Numbered from the stretch's first letter, positions 26,180 to 36,600 are shown. The stretch: 64,000 bases of DNA from Aquabacterium sp. (GCF_029946005.1 NZ_JAQSDR010000012.1:1-64000), one strand, 5' to 3'. Numbers and translations are program-made. Notes: generated from the letters alone by a model not told the origin.

Positions 26180-26854
26180 ATGTCCCTGCATCGCAACCGA
26201 TTCATCCGCCAGGTCCAGGTTCGTCCGCGCTTGTTCATCGCTGCTGCGCTGGCAGTGGCCATCATGGCACTGCTGCCTTCGGGTGTGGTGCAAAGCCTCA
26301 CCACCCGAATGCTGATTGGCTGGAATGCCGGGGTCGTGCTGTACCTGGTGCTGGCGGGGGTCATGATGGTCGGCTCATCGCATGAAAGAATCCGCTGGCG
26401 CGCCAATCTGGAAGACGAGGGGCAACTGCTCATCCTGGTCCTGGTCATCGTGGCCGCCGTGGCCAGCCTGGCGGCCATCGTGGCCGAGCTGTCGCTGGTC
26501 AAGGACATGGCTCGGGCGACCAAGTTCCTGCACATCGGGCTGGCCATCACCACCATCGTGTCCTCCTGGGCATTCACGCATGTGATGTTTGCCCTGCATT
26601 ACGCCCACGACTATTACCTGGACGATGACGGCAAGGGCACTGCAGGTGGCCTGGATTTCCCAGGCACCGAGACGCCTGATTACGGCGATTTCGTCTACTT
26701 TTCCTTCGTCATTGGCACCTCGGCCCAAACAGCCGATGTCAGCTTCACCAACAGCGCCATGCGGCGCATCGGCCTGATCCACTGCGTGTTGGCCTTCCTC
26801 TTCAACACGACCTTGCTGGCCCTGACGATCAACATGGCCGCCAGCATGATCTGA
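26180..26854 (+). CDS. DUF1345 inner-membrane protein
   Basis: The 224-residue product has four to five membrane helices and the DUF1345 signature HVMFALHYAHDYYLDD...GLDFPGTETPDYGDFVYFSFVIGTSAQTADV. The pattern recalls two-pore ion channels with a GTS-type turn, but the function is unknown. The ATG at 26180 is chosen over 26156 because it begins right before the basic N-terminus (MSLHRNRFIRQ). The gene is divergent from the small gene at 26112. Confidence 0.88.
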   Translation: MSLHRNRFIRQVQVRPRLFIAAALAVAIMALLPSGVVQSLTTRMLIGWNAGVVLYLVLAGVMMVGSSHERIRWRANLEDEGQLLILVLVIVAAVASLAAIVAELSLVKDMARATKFLHIGLAITTIVSSWAFTHVMFALHYAHDYYLDDDGKGTAGGLDFPGTETPDYGDFVYFSFVIGTSAQTADVSFTNSAMRRIGLIHCVLAFLFNTTLLALTINMAASMI

Positions 26855-26861
26855 ATGGGCG

Positions 26862-28873
26862 TCAGCCAGCCACCTTGAACATGCTGACGCGCTCGGCCAA
26901 CTGCTGAGCGAGCTGTTTCATTGACAAGGCCGCTGCGGCGGTTTCTTCCACCAAGGTGCTGTTTTGCTGGGTGGAGCGGTCCAGGTCCTGCACCGCCGAG
27001 CCAATGTCGGTGATGCCCGAGTTCTGCAGGCGGGCCGACCCGGAGATCTCCTCCAGCAAGGTTTTCATGCGCTGCGCGTTGGCCACCAGGTCGCCCATGG
27101 TCTGGCCCGCAGATTGAGCCACTTGCGTGCTGTCATCGACCCGGCCCATGCTGTCGGTGATCAAGGCCTTGATCTCGCGGGCGGCGGTGGCCGATCGCAG
27201 GGCCAGCGCGCGCACCTCGCCGGCCACCACGGCAAAACCCTTGCCTTGCTCACCAGCCCGTGCGGCTTCCACCGCCGCATTCAGCGCCAGGATGTTGGTT
27301 TGAAAGGCAATGCCGTCGATCACCGCGATGATGTCGCCGATCTGGCGCGAGCTGTCCTTGACGGCGTTCATGCTGTTCATGACTTGCTGGATGATTGCTT
27401 GCCCCTGGGTGGCCGCGTCAGCGTTGTCGTGGGCCAGCTCGGAGGCAGCCCGGCTGTGGTCGGCACTGGCGTGGGCGGTCTGGGTCATCGCGCTCATGGA
27501 GGCCGCCGTTTGTTCCAGGCTGGCCGCGTTGGCCTCGGTTCGCTCCGACAGCTTCGTCGAGCCCAGGCTGATCTCGCTGGCCCCGCTGAGCAGCGAATCG
27601 GACGACTGCCGAACCTGCAGGACGATGCCGCCCAGGGAATCCTGCATGGCGCTCACGCCTTGCATCAGTTGGGCAATCTCGTCGCGCCCCCAGGCCCTCG
27701 GTTGGGTGGTGAGGTTGCCCTGGCGCATGGCGTCCAGGTGGAGGGCGACTTCTTGCAGACCGCCGTCCAGCACTTTCTTGAACGACAGGAACAGGTACAA
27801 AGCCCCCACCACGCACAACACCATCACGGCGGTCGTGATGTCGCGGGCTCGGATCATGGCGTTCACGCGGGCCTTGATCAACTGGTCCATGTGGGTCGTG
27901 GCGCGGTGGGTTAAGCCGGTCAGCTGGTCCAGGGCCTGAAGCGCCGAAGCATGGTGCGCGTGCGCGTCGCCTTGGGCCCCTTGTGTGCGCAACAGATTGG
28001 CTTCGGCGTGCTGCAAGAACAGCTGATCTGCCGCACCGCTTCTTCGGCATTGACTTGCGAGGCTGACTCGCCGTTGTAGGCGTACACCTTGTCCAGGCCA
28101 TCGCGCACCGCTTGCAGTTGGCCCGTGGCCAGCACCAGCAACTCCGTGACTCGGCGGACCTGGGCGGGTGTGCCGGCCGAGTGGCTCAGCATGACCGAAC
28201 CCAACTCGCCCAGTTGCGCCAACTGGTCGCTCAACAAGGGCAGGCGGAACATCGATGCGTCCATCAAGTAGTAGCTGTCGATGTCTGGGTCCAGCGTCAG
28301 GTTGGAGCCGTCGGTTGATGCTGCCAGCAAAGTGATCAACTGGTCCAACTGGCGGGTGTGTGTGGCCCACACCGTGTCAAAGCCGGCCGAGGCCGAAGCC
28401 ACTTGGCGGTGGGCTTCGAGGAAGTCCTGGTAAGGCTTGTCCGTGCCCAAGGTTGCACCTGTGGCATGTTGCTCGGCGCCCAGGCGTTTCAAACCGTCGG
28501 CCACCTCTTGCTGAACCGTGGCCAGGGCTGGCGGTGTCGTGTGGGTGGCGGCCTCGTCCAGGGCGAGTGAACGCTGGCGTTGCAAGGCGCTCATCAACGG
28601 CATCACCTGGCGGGCATAGGTCACGCCGATGCGTTCCTTGGCCGAGAAGCCGATCATGGCGGCCTTGTCGCCAAAGTATTGCCACGACAACCAGAACAAT
28701 GGAATGGCAAAGACCAGGGAGATGGTCAACGCCTTGGTTTTGAAGTCGATCCGCCGAAACAGCCTGATGCCGGGGGCCCACGCACCGTGGTACCTGAAGA
28801 ATTCCAACAAGCTGGCTGATGATTGCGCGGCTTGGTGGGTGGTTGCAAGGCGTCGTGTTGATTCACTGAGCAT
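26862..28873 (-). pseudogene. Methyl-accepting chemotaxis protein split by a frameshift
   Basis: Two ORFs together make one chemoreceptor of about 670 residues. The first part, from the ATG at 28873 (MLSESTRRLATTHQ), has membrane helix ALTISLVFAIPLFWLSWQYFG, then a periplasmic helical sensor. The frame is lost near 28021-28035, where EEAVRQ continues as ISCSCSTPK, while the neighbouring frame continues sensibly as QLFLQHAEANLL. The second part has TM2 (AVMVLCVVGALYLFLSF), HAMP and the signalling hairpin (DGIAFQTNILALNAAVEAARAGEQGKGFAVVAGEVRALA), ending MFKVAG. A single missing base explains it. Either a true mutation or a sequencing error is possible. No pentapeptide CheR tether is seen at the end. 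Confidence 0.85.
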
Positions 28874-29063
28874 GGGCCACCCCTGGCTGTTGAGCTGTCC
28901 TATTTTCTGGTGATGGCGCTTGTGGGGTACAGGAAATAGGCCAGTCTTCACCCCATTGTTTTCACAGATCTTTACGGGCGGGCCACACCGCGTTTACCGC
29001 CGCCTCGCACCATGAAGGCATGGACAGGTGGCAAGGGCCATCTCCCGCCAAAGGAAACAAACC

Positions 29064-29633
29064 ATGGGCAAGATCGCAAAATTCACTCACGCCGACACCT
29101 GGAGGCCACTGGTCATGGCCAGCGCCTTGTTGGTGATGTCGGCCGTGTCGGTCTTCAGCATGAGCTCACTGGCGCAAGCCCAGGAGCCGAGCGCGGCCGC
29201 CAGTGCCTCGGCATCAGCGGCCCATCCTCATCCCCATGGTCATGGCGGCCCAGGCATGCTGCCCATGGGCGGGCGCCACCTGGATCGCATGCTGGACCAA
29301 GTCAAGGCAACGGATGCCCAGCGCACGCAAATCAAGGCACTGGCCCAATCGGCGCAAGCGGATCTGAAGCCCCTGCACGAAGCAGGACGCAAGGTGCATG
29401 AGCAAACCCTGGCCCTGTTCGCCCAGCCCCAGGTTGATTCTGCTGCCGCTGAAAAGCTGCGCCAGCAAGGCCTGGTCAGCCACGATGCCCTGAGCAAGCG
29501 AATGCTGCAGTTCGCGTTGGATGCGAGCCAAGTGCTGACCCCAGCGCAACGCGCCGACTTGGTCGCCAAAGTGCAAAAGCGCCACGACCGGATGAAGTCG
29601 CGCGGCCAAGCCCATGCTCAGCTTGAGCATTGA
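29064..29633 (+). CDS. Spy/CpxP-like periplasmic protein (LTXXQ type)
   Basis: With start ATG at 29064 (MGKIAKF, after AAGGAAAC) the product has 189 residues. It has a signal peptide (SALLVMSAVSVFSMSSLAQAQ), then a His/Pro-rich stretch (AHPHPHGHGGPG) that could bind metal, and a helical body ending in the LTxxQ-like QVLTPAQRADLVAKVQKRHDR. Spy and CpxP are periplasmic chaperones and signal modulators of envelope-stress two-component systems. The response regulator and kinase follow directly, so this is a CpxP-CpxR-CpxA style unit. Confidence 0.82.
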   Translation: MGKIAKFTHADTWRPLVMASALLVMSAVSVFSMSSLAQAQEPSAAASASASAAHPHPHGHGGPGMLPMGGRHLDRMLDQVKATDAQRTQIKALAQSAQADLKPLHEAGRKVHEQTLALFAQPQVDSAAAEKLRQQGLVSHDALSKRMLQFALDASQVLTPAQRADLVAKVQKRHDRMKSRGQAHAQLEH

Positions 29634-29650
29634 CTCCACTGGGGGCGACA

Positions 29651-30376
29651 ATGCTGGACATGAGTGAGCACATCCTACTGATCGACGACGACCTGCGACT
29701 GAGCGCGATGGTGGGTGACTACCTGCGCAGTCACGGCTACCAGGTCTCCAGCGCCCCCACCCTCAACGCGGGCCGCGAACTGCTGGCGCGCCAGACCGTC
29801 GATGCCCTGGTTCTGGATCTGATGCTGCCTGATGGTGACGGTCTGGACCTGTGCCGCGAGTTGCGCTCGGCCTCCCGCACGCGGTCCTTGCCCTTGCTGA
29901 TGCTCAGCGCCCGGGGCGAGCCCACCGACCGCATCGTCGGCCTGGAGGTCGGGGCCGACGACTACCTGCCCAAACCCTTCGAGCCGCGCGAACTGCTGGC
30001 GCGTTTGCGCGCCCTGTTGCGACGCACCAACCCCGCCGCCCAAGACGACGACGTTTGGCGCTTTGGCCGCCTGGAGATCGATGCCGGCCTGCGCCAGGCA
30101 CGCTTGGCCGGCACGCCCTGCGAGTTGACCTCCTACCAGTTCGACCTGCTGTCCGTGCTGGCCCAGCACCCGGGCCGCGTGCTCAGCCGCGACCACATCA
30201 TGGATGCGCTCAAAGGCCATCCCCTGGAAGCCTACGACCGGTCCATCGACGTGCACATCTCGCGCATCCGCGCTGCCATCGAAGACGATCCCAAAGAGCC
30301 CAAGCGCATCCTCACCGTGCGTGGCGCGGGCTACGTGTTCGCCAAAAAGCAGGACGCTGACACCGAAGCCGCATGA
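29651..30376 (+). CDS. OmpR/CpxR-family response regulator
   Basis: The product has an N-terminal receiver (HILLIDDDLRLSAMVGDYL, phospho-acceptor Asp56 in LVLDLMLPDGDGL, switch LSARG, Lys in DYLPKPF) and a C-terminal winged helix (ELTSYQFDLLSVLAQHPGRVLSRDHIMDALKG... RSIDVHISRIRAAIEDDPKEPKRILTVRGAGYVF). I use the ATG at 29651 (MLDMSEH); Met4 at 29660 is equally possible. The stop overlaps the kinase start (ATGA). It likely regulates envelope functions together with the Spy-like protein. Confidence 0.95.
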   Translation: MLDMSEHILLIDDDLRLSAMVGDYLRSHGYQVSSAPTLNAGRELLARQTVDALVLDLMLPDGDGLDLCRELRSASRTRSLPLLMLSARGEPTDRIVGLEVGADDYLPKPFEPRELLARLRALLRRTNPAAQDDDVWRFGRLEIDAGLRQARLAGTPCELTSYQFDLLSVLAQHPGRVLSRDHIMDALKGHPLEAYDRSIDVHISRIRAAIEDDPKEPKRILTVRGAGYVFAKKQDADTEAA

Positions 30377-31803
30377 AGACCCTGGCGCTGCGGATCTACC
30401 TGACCGTGGTCACGGTCTTGCTGCTGTTCACGCTGGGCACTGGCTGGTTGGCGCAACGCCACATGGAGCACGAGCGCAACGAGTTCCAATCTCAGGCCGC
30501 CTCCAACGAACGGGCCGCCGCCTGGGGTGAACTCATCGAGAACAGCCTGCCCCCAGTCAGCCAGCCAGAGGCCGACCAGGCCCAAGCCCTGCTGGAGTGG
30601 GCCGCGCGCCTGCGTTTGCCACTGGCGCTCGACAACCCGCAAGGCCGCCGCATTGCCACCTCAGACCTGATGCAGGAGCGTTTGCTCCGTCAGCGTGGTT
30701 CCCTCATCCGTCTTCAAGAGATCCACCTGTCCGATGGCCGCGTCCTGTGGATTTTGAGGCCCTCATTGGTGGCGCGAGGGCGTGGTGGTCCGCCCAGCGG
30801 TGAGGCGCCCGCACCGCCGCCAGCGGGCATGGTCGCTCCACCGCATTGGTTTGGCGGACCCTTGGGTTGGCTGGCCCCGCCGCCGTGGCTGCTCAGTGGT
30901 GCCCCTGCGTTGATTCTGTCGCTGCTGCTGTTGTTCGTGGCCGTGGCCATCGGTGCTTGGCCGGTGGCCAACCGACTCACGCGGCGCTTGAAGGCCCTGC
31001 GGCAAGGCGTTGAAACCTTTGGGTCGGGCCAGTTGGGGCACCGGGTGGAGGTGGAGGGGCGCGACGAAGTGGCCGACCTGGCACAAAGCTTCAATCAGGC
31101 CGCTCAACGCATCGAAGACCTCATTGGTGCCCACCGCAATCTGCTGGCCAATGCCAGCCATGAACTGCGATCGCCTTTGGCCCGGCTCAAGATGGCGGTG
31201 GCCATGATGGCCGAGCTGCCGCCTGAGCGCTGCGAGGCCTTGCGCCAGGAAATCAATCAGGACATCAAGGAGCTGGACGCCCTGGTGGAAGAGGTGCTGC
31301 TGGCCAGCCGCCTGGATGCCAAGTCCGAGCTGGACCGCCAGCCCGTTGACCTGGTGGGCCTGGCCGCCGAAGAGGCGCGCCGCGTGGGCGCCGTGCTGGA
31401 AGCCGACGAGGCCTCACGCCAGCTTGTGAAGTTTGATGAACGGCTGGTGCGACGCGCCGTGCGCAATTTGCTGGAAAACGCCAAACGCTATGGCGGTGAC
31501 CGTGAGCCCATCTTGCTCAACGTGTCCGCTGGCCCTTTGCTGGCGGAAATCAGCGTCAGCGACCGGGGCCCGGGCGTGCCGCCCGAAGAATGCGAGCGCA
31601 TCTTCGAGCCCTTCTACCGCTTGCCCGGTCACGCGGAACACGCCGGTGGTGTGGGCCTGGGACTCAGCCTGGTTCGCCAAATTGCCCAAAGGCATGGCGG
31701 CCAGGTGCGCTGCGAAGCGCGCCCGGGCGGGGGCAGCCGCTTTGTGATCACGCTGCCGAAGCAGCCCGCCCAATGGCCAGATAGTCCAGGCCAGAAGCCT
31801 TGA
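30373..31803 (+). CDS. CpxA/EnvZ-like sensor histidine kinase
   Basis: The 476-residue kinase has TM1 (about 7-27), a periplasmic sensor (28-172), TM2 (about 178-198), HAMP (198-250), and HisKA with His263 in [16 protein letters not shown]. The HATPase domain has [23 protein letters not shown] and GVGLGLSLV. The sensor ends in an unusual Pro/Gly/Trp-rich stretch ([35 protein letters not shown]) next to TM2. The last 56 bp overlap, in opposite orientation, the 3' end of the ugd gene. Confidence 0.95.
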   Translation: MKTLALRIYLTVVTVLLLFTLGTGWLAQRHMEHERNEFQSQAASNERAAAWGELIENSLPPVSQPEADQAQALLEWAARLRLPLALDNPQGRRIATSDLMQERLLRQRGSLIRLQEIHLSDGRVLWILRPSLVARGRGGPPSGEAPAPPPAGMVAPPHWFGGPLGWLAPPPWLLSGAPALILSLLLLFVAVAIGAWPVANRLTRRLKALRQGVETFGSGQLGHRVEVEGRDEVADLAQSFNQAAQRIEDLIGAHRNLLANASHELRSPLARLKMAVAMMAELPPERCEALRQEINQDIKELDALVEEVLLASRLDAKSELDRQPVDLVGLAAEEARRVGAVLEADEASRQLVKFDERLVRRAVRNLLENAKRYGGDREPILLNVSAGPLLAEISVSDRGPGVPPEECERIFEPFYRLPGHAEHAGGVGLGLSLVRQIAQRHGGQVRCEARPGGGSRFVITLPKQPAQWPDSPGQKP

Positions 31804-33082
31804 CGATGCTGGGTTCGTAAAGGTTGCGCCCGTCAAAGATGACGGGGGTCTTCAGGCTGGCTTTGATCTGCGCAAAATCAGGGCTGCGGAACTCCTTCCA
31901 CTCGGTCACGATGACCAGGGCGTCGGCTTCCTGCAGGGCCGTCATTGGCGAGTCGGCGTAGCTCAGGCTGGGGTGGTCGCCAAAGATGCGACGCGCCTCG
32001 TCCATGGCCACCGGGTCGTAAGCGGTGACGGTGGCCCCGCGCTTGAACAGTTCCTCCAGCACCACACGGCTGGTAGCCTCGCGCATGTCGTCGGTGTTGG
32101 GTTTGAAGGCCAGTCCCCACACGGCAAAGCGCTTGCCGCTCAGGTCTTGCCCGAAGCGGCGCGTGACCTTGTCCACCAGCACCATCTTTTGCGCATCGTT
32201 GGCGTCTTCCACGGCCTGCAGCACCTTCAGGTTCTGGCCTTCGCCGCTGGCCGTCTTGATCAGCGCCTTGACATCTTTGGGGAAGCAGCTGCCGCCATAG
32301 CCGCAGCCAGCGTACAAAAAGTGGAAACCAATGCGCTGGTCAGAGCCGATGCCCTGGCGCACGGATTCGATGTCGGCGCCCATCTTCTCGGCCAGCAGCG
32401 CCAGCTCGTTCATGAAACTGATGCGGGTGGCCAGCATGGCGTTGGCAGCGTACTTGGTGAGTTCGGCGCTGCGCACATCCATCACCAGGACCTTGTCGCG
32501 GTTGCGCGAGAAGGGCGCGTACAGCGCGCGCATCAGCAGGATGGCCTGCTCATCATCGGCGCCCACCACGATGCGGTCGGGGCGCATGAAGTCTTCCACT
32601 GCCGCGCCTTCTTTCAGGAACTCGGGGTTGGAGACCACCGCGAAAGGCGTGTCGCTGCCGCGCTTGGCCAGTTCGTCGGCGATGGCGGCGCGGACCTTGT
32701 CGGCCGTGCCCACGGGCACCGTGCTCTTGTCGACCACCACCTTGTAGTCGGTCATCAGGCGGCCGATGTTGCGGGCGGCGGCCAGCACGTACTGCAGGTC
32801 GGCCGAGCCGTCTTCATCCGGGGGCGTGCCCACCGCGATGAACTGCAAGGTTCCGTGCGCCACAGCGCGGGGGATGTCGGTGGTGAAGGCCAGGCGCCCG
32901 GCCTTGACATTGCGCGCCACGACCAAGTCCAGGCCTGGTTCGTGGATGGGGATGCCGCCCTCTTCGAGGATGCGAATCTTGTTCGGGTCAACGTCCAAAC
33001 ACAAGACATCGTTGCCCATCTCTGCCAGGCAGGCTCCGGTCACCAGGCCCACATAGCCGGTGCCAACAACTGATACTTTCAT
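31748..33082 (-). CDS. ugd: UDP-glucose 6-dehydrogenase
   Basis: The 444-residue product oxidises UDP-glucose to UDP-glucuronate in two NAD-dependent steps. It has the N-terminal Rossmann start [26 protein letters not shown], catalytic Cys in [18 protein letters not shown], and the C-terminal UDP-binding domain ([18 protein letters not shown]). It opens the EPS precursor region and supplies the substrate of the UDP-glucuronate 4-epimerase at 36661. The stop overlaps the convergent kinase gene. Confidence 0.97.
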   Translation of the reverse strand: MKVSVVGTGYVGLVTGACLAEMGNDVLCLDVDPNKIRILEEGGIPIHEPGLDLVVARNVKAGRLAFTTDIPRAVAHGTLQFIAVGTPPDEDGSADLQYVLAAARNIGRLMTDYKVVVDKSTVPVGTADKVRAAIADELAKRGSDTPFAVVSNPEFLKEGAAVEDFMRPDRIVVGADDEQAILLMRALYAPFSRNRDKVLVMDVRSAELTKYAANAMLATRISFMNELALLAEKMGADIESVRQGIGSDQRIGFHFLYAGCGYGGSCFPKDVKALIKTASGEGQNLKVLQAVEDANDAQKMVLVDKVTRRFGQDLSGKRFAVWGLAFKPNTDDMREATSRVVLEELFKRGATVTAYDPVAMDEARRIFGDHPSLSYADSPMTALQEADALVIVTEWKEFRSPDFAQIKASLKTPVIFDGRNLYEPSIVKASGLDYLAIGRAASAA

Positions 33083-33153
33083 GGACGCTCGAAGGTTGAT
33101 TGAGACACTGTCGGCATTCTGTCAGAACGCCAGCCAGTGCCATCGACTCTTCC

Positions 33154-34713
33154 TTACGCCATGAACCCCAAGTTACGGGTTGACACGTCGAAATTCCCGA
33201 TGTTGGGGGCGATGCCCACAGTGCCGCCACTGCCGGTCAGGGCCGATTCCGGCACGTCCATCCACTTGCCCAGGGTGTAGACCACCTGGTCCACGGACTG
33301 GGACGGCAGCAAGACGCCGTTGGTCAGCAAGTGGGCGCTGAAATAAGTGCCTTGGTCAAACGGGCTGAAATCGGGGAAGCGGCCATACATGTCACCCCCC
33401 TTGACGCTGCCGCCAAAGACGAAGTGGTGCCCACCCCAGCCGTGGTCGGTGCCGTCGCCATTGTTGTTCAGGGCCCGCCCAAAGTCTGAAGCGGTGAACG
33501 AAGTCACGTTCGAGCGCATGTCCTGGCCGCCAGGCATCTTGGACAAGGTGTCATAAAAATAGGCCACGCCGTGGTCCAGTCGGGCCATCAGGTCGCCATG
33601 GCTGACCAGCAGGCTGTCATGGGTGTCAAAGCCACTCAAGTTCACCATGAACACCTGGCGTTTGGCCCCGATGCCGGTGGCCCCTCTGGCGGCGATCATG
33701 CGCGCCACCATTTGCAGTTGCTGGGCCAAGGGGTTGAGCGTGCTCAGGCCGGTATTCGGGTCGGTGTACTTCAGCAAGGGGTCGGCTGCAGGGGTTGCCG
33801 CGCCAGGTGTTCCCCAAGGCGCCTGGGCGGCGACAGGCAGGGAGCTCAGCAAGGTGCTTTCCACGCTCAAGGCCCGCTGCACGGTCTTGGTGTAGTCCTG
33901 GGCCAGGATGTCCGAGCTGGTCGGGGTGGATGCAATCTTGCGTACCGCCTGGTAAACAGCCGCGCTGCCATAGGTGCTGCCTTCACCCGCCATTCGGGTG
34001 AGGCCCGAGGTGCTGAGCTGGTAGGGCATGACCTGCTTGCCCGACAGCCACACTGGCCCGCTGTTGATCCCGATGGAGGAAAACGTGCTCACGGTGTTGC
34101 GCGACATCAGGCTGTCCATCATCAGGCCGCCCCAGCCCGCGACCGCCCCTTCTGCCGCGAACGATTGCCACATCGACTGTTGATCGTTGTGCGACATCAG
34201 GTTGGTGGGCACTGGGAAGCTCAGACTGAACAGGTCGATCTTTTGGGTGGGCATGATCAGGGGCCCCACGTTGGCGATCACGGCCGCCTTGCCGTCCACG
34301 TACATGTCGCGGATGCGCTTGAGTTGGGGGTGCAGGGCAAAGGACTTGAATCTGCGTTCGGTGTTGAAGCCACCGGCGTCCGCCACGGTGATGGGCAACA
34401 ACTCCGAGCGCTTCAAAGCGATTGACAAGGCGCCGGGAACAGGCGTGCCCCCATTGGCCACGATGGCCGCGTTGGAGTCACGTGCCACGCTGTAGTAGTA
34501 CCAAGAGGCCGCGTCGGTGGGAAGCACGGTGTTGTGGGCATCGTTGCCGCCCGCCAGGAAAATGCACACCAGGGCCTTGTAGTCCGTGGCGCCGCTCGAC
34601 TGGGCCGAAGCCACACCCATGGAGGCCAGGTTCAAGGCCCACGGCGTGGTCAGCCCGGCCGCGCCCAGCACGGTGGCTTGTTTCAGAAATGATCGACGTT
34701 GGTTGGTGCTCAT
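33154..34713 (-). CDS. DUF1501 protein, Tat-exported
   Basis: The 519-residue product begins with a twin-arginine signal (NQRRSFLKQATVLGAAGLTTPWALNLASMGVASAQ). The body belongs to DUF1501, a sulfatase/alkaline-phosphatase-like fold (LVCIFLAGGNDAHNTVLPTD, GFDTHDSLLVSHGDLMARLDHGVAYFYDTLSKM, TDHGWGGHHFVFGG). His and Asp in NLSGFDTHD and DHGWGGHH may hold metal. The function is unknown. It starts 10 bp after the stop of the DUF1800 gene; the two families commonly occur as a pair. Confidence 0.92.
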   Translation of the reverse strand: MSTNQRRSFLKQATVLGAAGLTTPWALNLASMGVASAQSSGATDYKALVCIFLAGGNDAHNTVLPTDAASWYYYSVARDSNAAIVANGGTPVPGALSIALKRSELLPITVADAGGFNTERRFKSFALHPQLKRIRDMYVDGKAAVIANVGPLIMPTQKIDLFSLSFPVPTNLMSHNDQQSMWQSFAAEGAVAGWGGLMMDSLMSRNTVSTFSSIGINSGPVWLSGKQVMPYQLSTSGLTRMAGEGSTYGSAAVYQAVRKIASTPTSSDILAQDYTKTVQRALSVESTLLSSLPVAAQAPWGTPGAATPAADPLLKYTDPNTGLSTLNPLAQQLQMVARMIAARGATGIGAKRQVFMVNLSGFDTHDSLLVSHGDLMARLDHGVAYFYDTLSKMPGGQDMRSNVTSFTASDFGRALNNNGDGTDHGWGGHHFVFGGSVKGGDMYGRFPDFSPFDQGTYFSAHLLTNGVLLPSQSVDQVVYTLGKWMDVPESALTGSGGTVGIAPNIGNFDVSTRNLGFMA

Positions 34714-34723
34714 GTCGGCAAGC

Positions 34724-36478
34724 TCATTTTTGGATCAGAAACTCTGGTGACACGGCGGTCATCAGGATGGCGGCATTGACACGCCTGTCCAGCGCGCTGT
34801 TGATGTCGGCGGTGTTGGTGCCAGACTCGTTCAGCGCCGGCACTGGGATGGTCAAGATCGCTGCGGTGATGTCCTTGCGCAGGGGCTGGCTCATGATCCC
34901 GCCCAACAGGCGGTTGGACATGTCGGACACCAGGTCATCAGGGGTGTTGGCCAGCAGGCGTTGATCGGCCAGCACCAGGCGCACGCCGGCTTGGTTGCTC
35001 ACCTTGCCAATCCCGTTGTTGAGCACTGACAGCACAGAATTGACATACCCCGTCACGCTGATTTCGCTGGCGATCTGCATCTCCGGCAACACCATGCCCA
35101 AGGAGGCGCTCTTGCTTTGTGGCGGCACGTAGCCCGGGCGGAAGAAGTTGAACACGGACGGCGAGTTCCAGGGCGACTGCCCGAAGGACAAGGACGCATC
35201 GCCCGTGGATGTGATGCCCACGTTCTTGACCCGCTGTGTACCGGTTTTCAAACCGGGGCCATCAAAAGTGAAGGCGCGCAGCAGGGCGGTCAGGCGCAAA
35301 ATAGGCTCGCGCAATTTGCCGTCGGAGTCCAGTGCGTGGTAAGGCGAGCCCAAGGCCTCTTCGTCCATGAGAATGGCCTTGACGACATCCTTGATGCTGC
35401 CGTTCGTGGCCACGAATTTCTCGGCCACGCGCGACACATAGGCGGGGCTGGGGTTGCTGGTGACCAGGCGTTGAATCAACTGCCGACTGAAGAAGGGAGC
35501 CACATTCTTGTGGCTGGCCAGGGTGTCCAGCGCGATCTTCAGGTCGGCTTGCAGGGTCGGGCTGGACCGTGCGGGCAGGCTGACCTTCAGGAACGTGGTG
35601 GCCGATGTTGAATGGTAGTTCGGGTAAGGCACCATGGGTTGGTAGGCGGCTTCCGGATCCAAGCAGCTGATGTTGCCGGTGAAGCAAGCTTCCTCGGTCT
35701 GGCTGGCCACCGAAGGGCCGCGGTAAAAGCTCCAGCCTGTGAAGATCTTGGCCAGGCCTTGCACGTCCTCGCTGGTGTAGCTGACCTTGGGTTGGCCGTT
35801 GGGCCCCATCACGGGCGTGCCGTCCATGTTCAGCTCATGCAGGCCGATCGAGAACAGCTGCATGACTTCACGCGCGTAGTTTTCGTCCGGGATTCGGCCG
35901 ATGGCAGGGTCTTCTTTCTGGTTCCCACGGTAGGTCAGATAAACCCCCATGGCGGGGCTTTTGGTCACCGCTTCCAGCAAGGTGCGGTAGTCGGTCCAGA
36001 TGTTGGTGTTGAGCGTGTCGATGTAGCCTGCAACCAGCGTGGGGCGCATGTTCAATTCAACGTTGTAAAGCGACACCACAAAGACCTCTGACAGGGCAAA
36101 CACCACGCGTTGCCTCAATTGAGCTGGATCGGTCAGTGCCCTTGTGTAAAAGCCTTCCACCACCTGCTCAAACCGGCCTTTGTTGCTGGGTTCGTCCACT
36201 TTGAGTTCGGCGTCGCGCCGCTCCATGAACGACCGGTAAGTCGTCTCGGGCGTCATCGCGAACTGCTCGTCCAGCCACGCGGTGTAGCCGACGGTGTTCA
36301 GGTGGGCCACATCGGCCTCGGTCGGGCCAAAGGTGGCGTGGTTCAGGAAGCGCCAGGCTTCAGAGCGATTATTCGGGAAGTCCGCCTCGGCCTCACCGAC
36401 CACGCAGCCACTGCCGCTCAGCAACAGTGCGCACATGCCGATGCAACTCAACCACCGCCCAATCATTCCAATCTTCAC
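34724..36478 (-). CDS. DUF1800 family lipoprotein
   Basis: The 584-residue product has a lipoprotein signal (CIGMCALLLSGSGC) and the DUF1800 start SEAWRFLNHATFGPTEADVAHL. Further family blocks are LRQRVVFALSEVFVVS, YRTLLEAVTKSPAMGVYL, NYAREVMQLFSIGLHELNMDG and the C-terminal VFNFFRPGYVPP. No catalytic role is established for the family. It is first in the DUF1800-DUF1501 operon, and the palindrome at 36601-36618 lies 123 bp upstream. Confidence 0.92.
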   Translation of the reverse strand: MKIGMIGRWLSCIGMCALLLSGSGCVVGEAEADFPNNRSEAWRFLNHATFGPTEADVAHLNTVGYTAWLDEQFAMTPETTYRSFMERRDAELKVDEPSNKGRFEQVVEGFYTRALTDPAQLRQRVVFALSEVFVVSLYNVELNMRPTLVAGYIDTLNTNIWTDYRTLLEAVTKSPAMGVYLTYRGNQKEDPAIGRIPDENYAREVMQLFSIGLHELNMDGTPVMGPNGQPKVSYTSEDVQGLAKIFTGWSFYRGPSVASQTEEACFTGNISCLDPEAAYQPMVPYPNYHSTSATTFLKVSLPARSSPTLQADLKIALDTLASHKNVAPFFSRQLIQRLVTSNPSPAYVSRVAEKFVATNGSIKDVVKAILMDEEALGSPYHALDSDGKLREPILRLTALLRAFTFDGPGLKTGTQRVKNVGITSTGDASLSFGQSPWNSPSVFNFFRPGYVPPQSKSASLGMVLPEMQIASEISVTGYVNSVLSVLNNGIGKVSNQAGVRLVLADQRLLANTPDDLVSDMSNRLLGGIMSQPLRKDITAAILTIPVPALNESGTNTADINSALDRRVNAAILMTAVSPEFLIQK

Positions 36479-36600
36479 TGCACGCTCCCGATGTTGCGTT
36501 TAACGTCGGTAAAGCGTACCGGGATGGATTTTCAGGACACAGGGGGGATGTCATTAGTTGTGACAACTTGCCACTCATCAGCCGCCGATTGGCGCCTTTT

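Noticed and set aside
28021-28040. Programmed ribosomal frameshift in the chemoreceptor
   Set aside because: No slippery heptamer or downstream structure is evident; a simple indel is more likely.
28880-29000. Flagellar sigma-28 promoter for the chemoreceptor
   Set aside because: TAAAG occurs in the upstream region but no GCCGATAA-like -10 lies at the proper distance.
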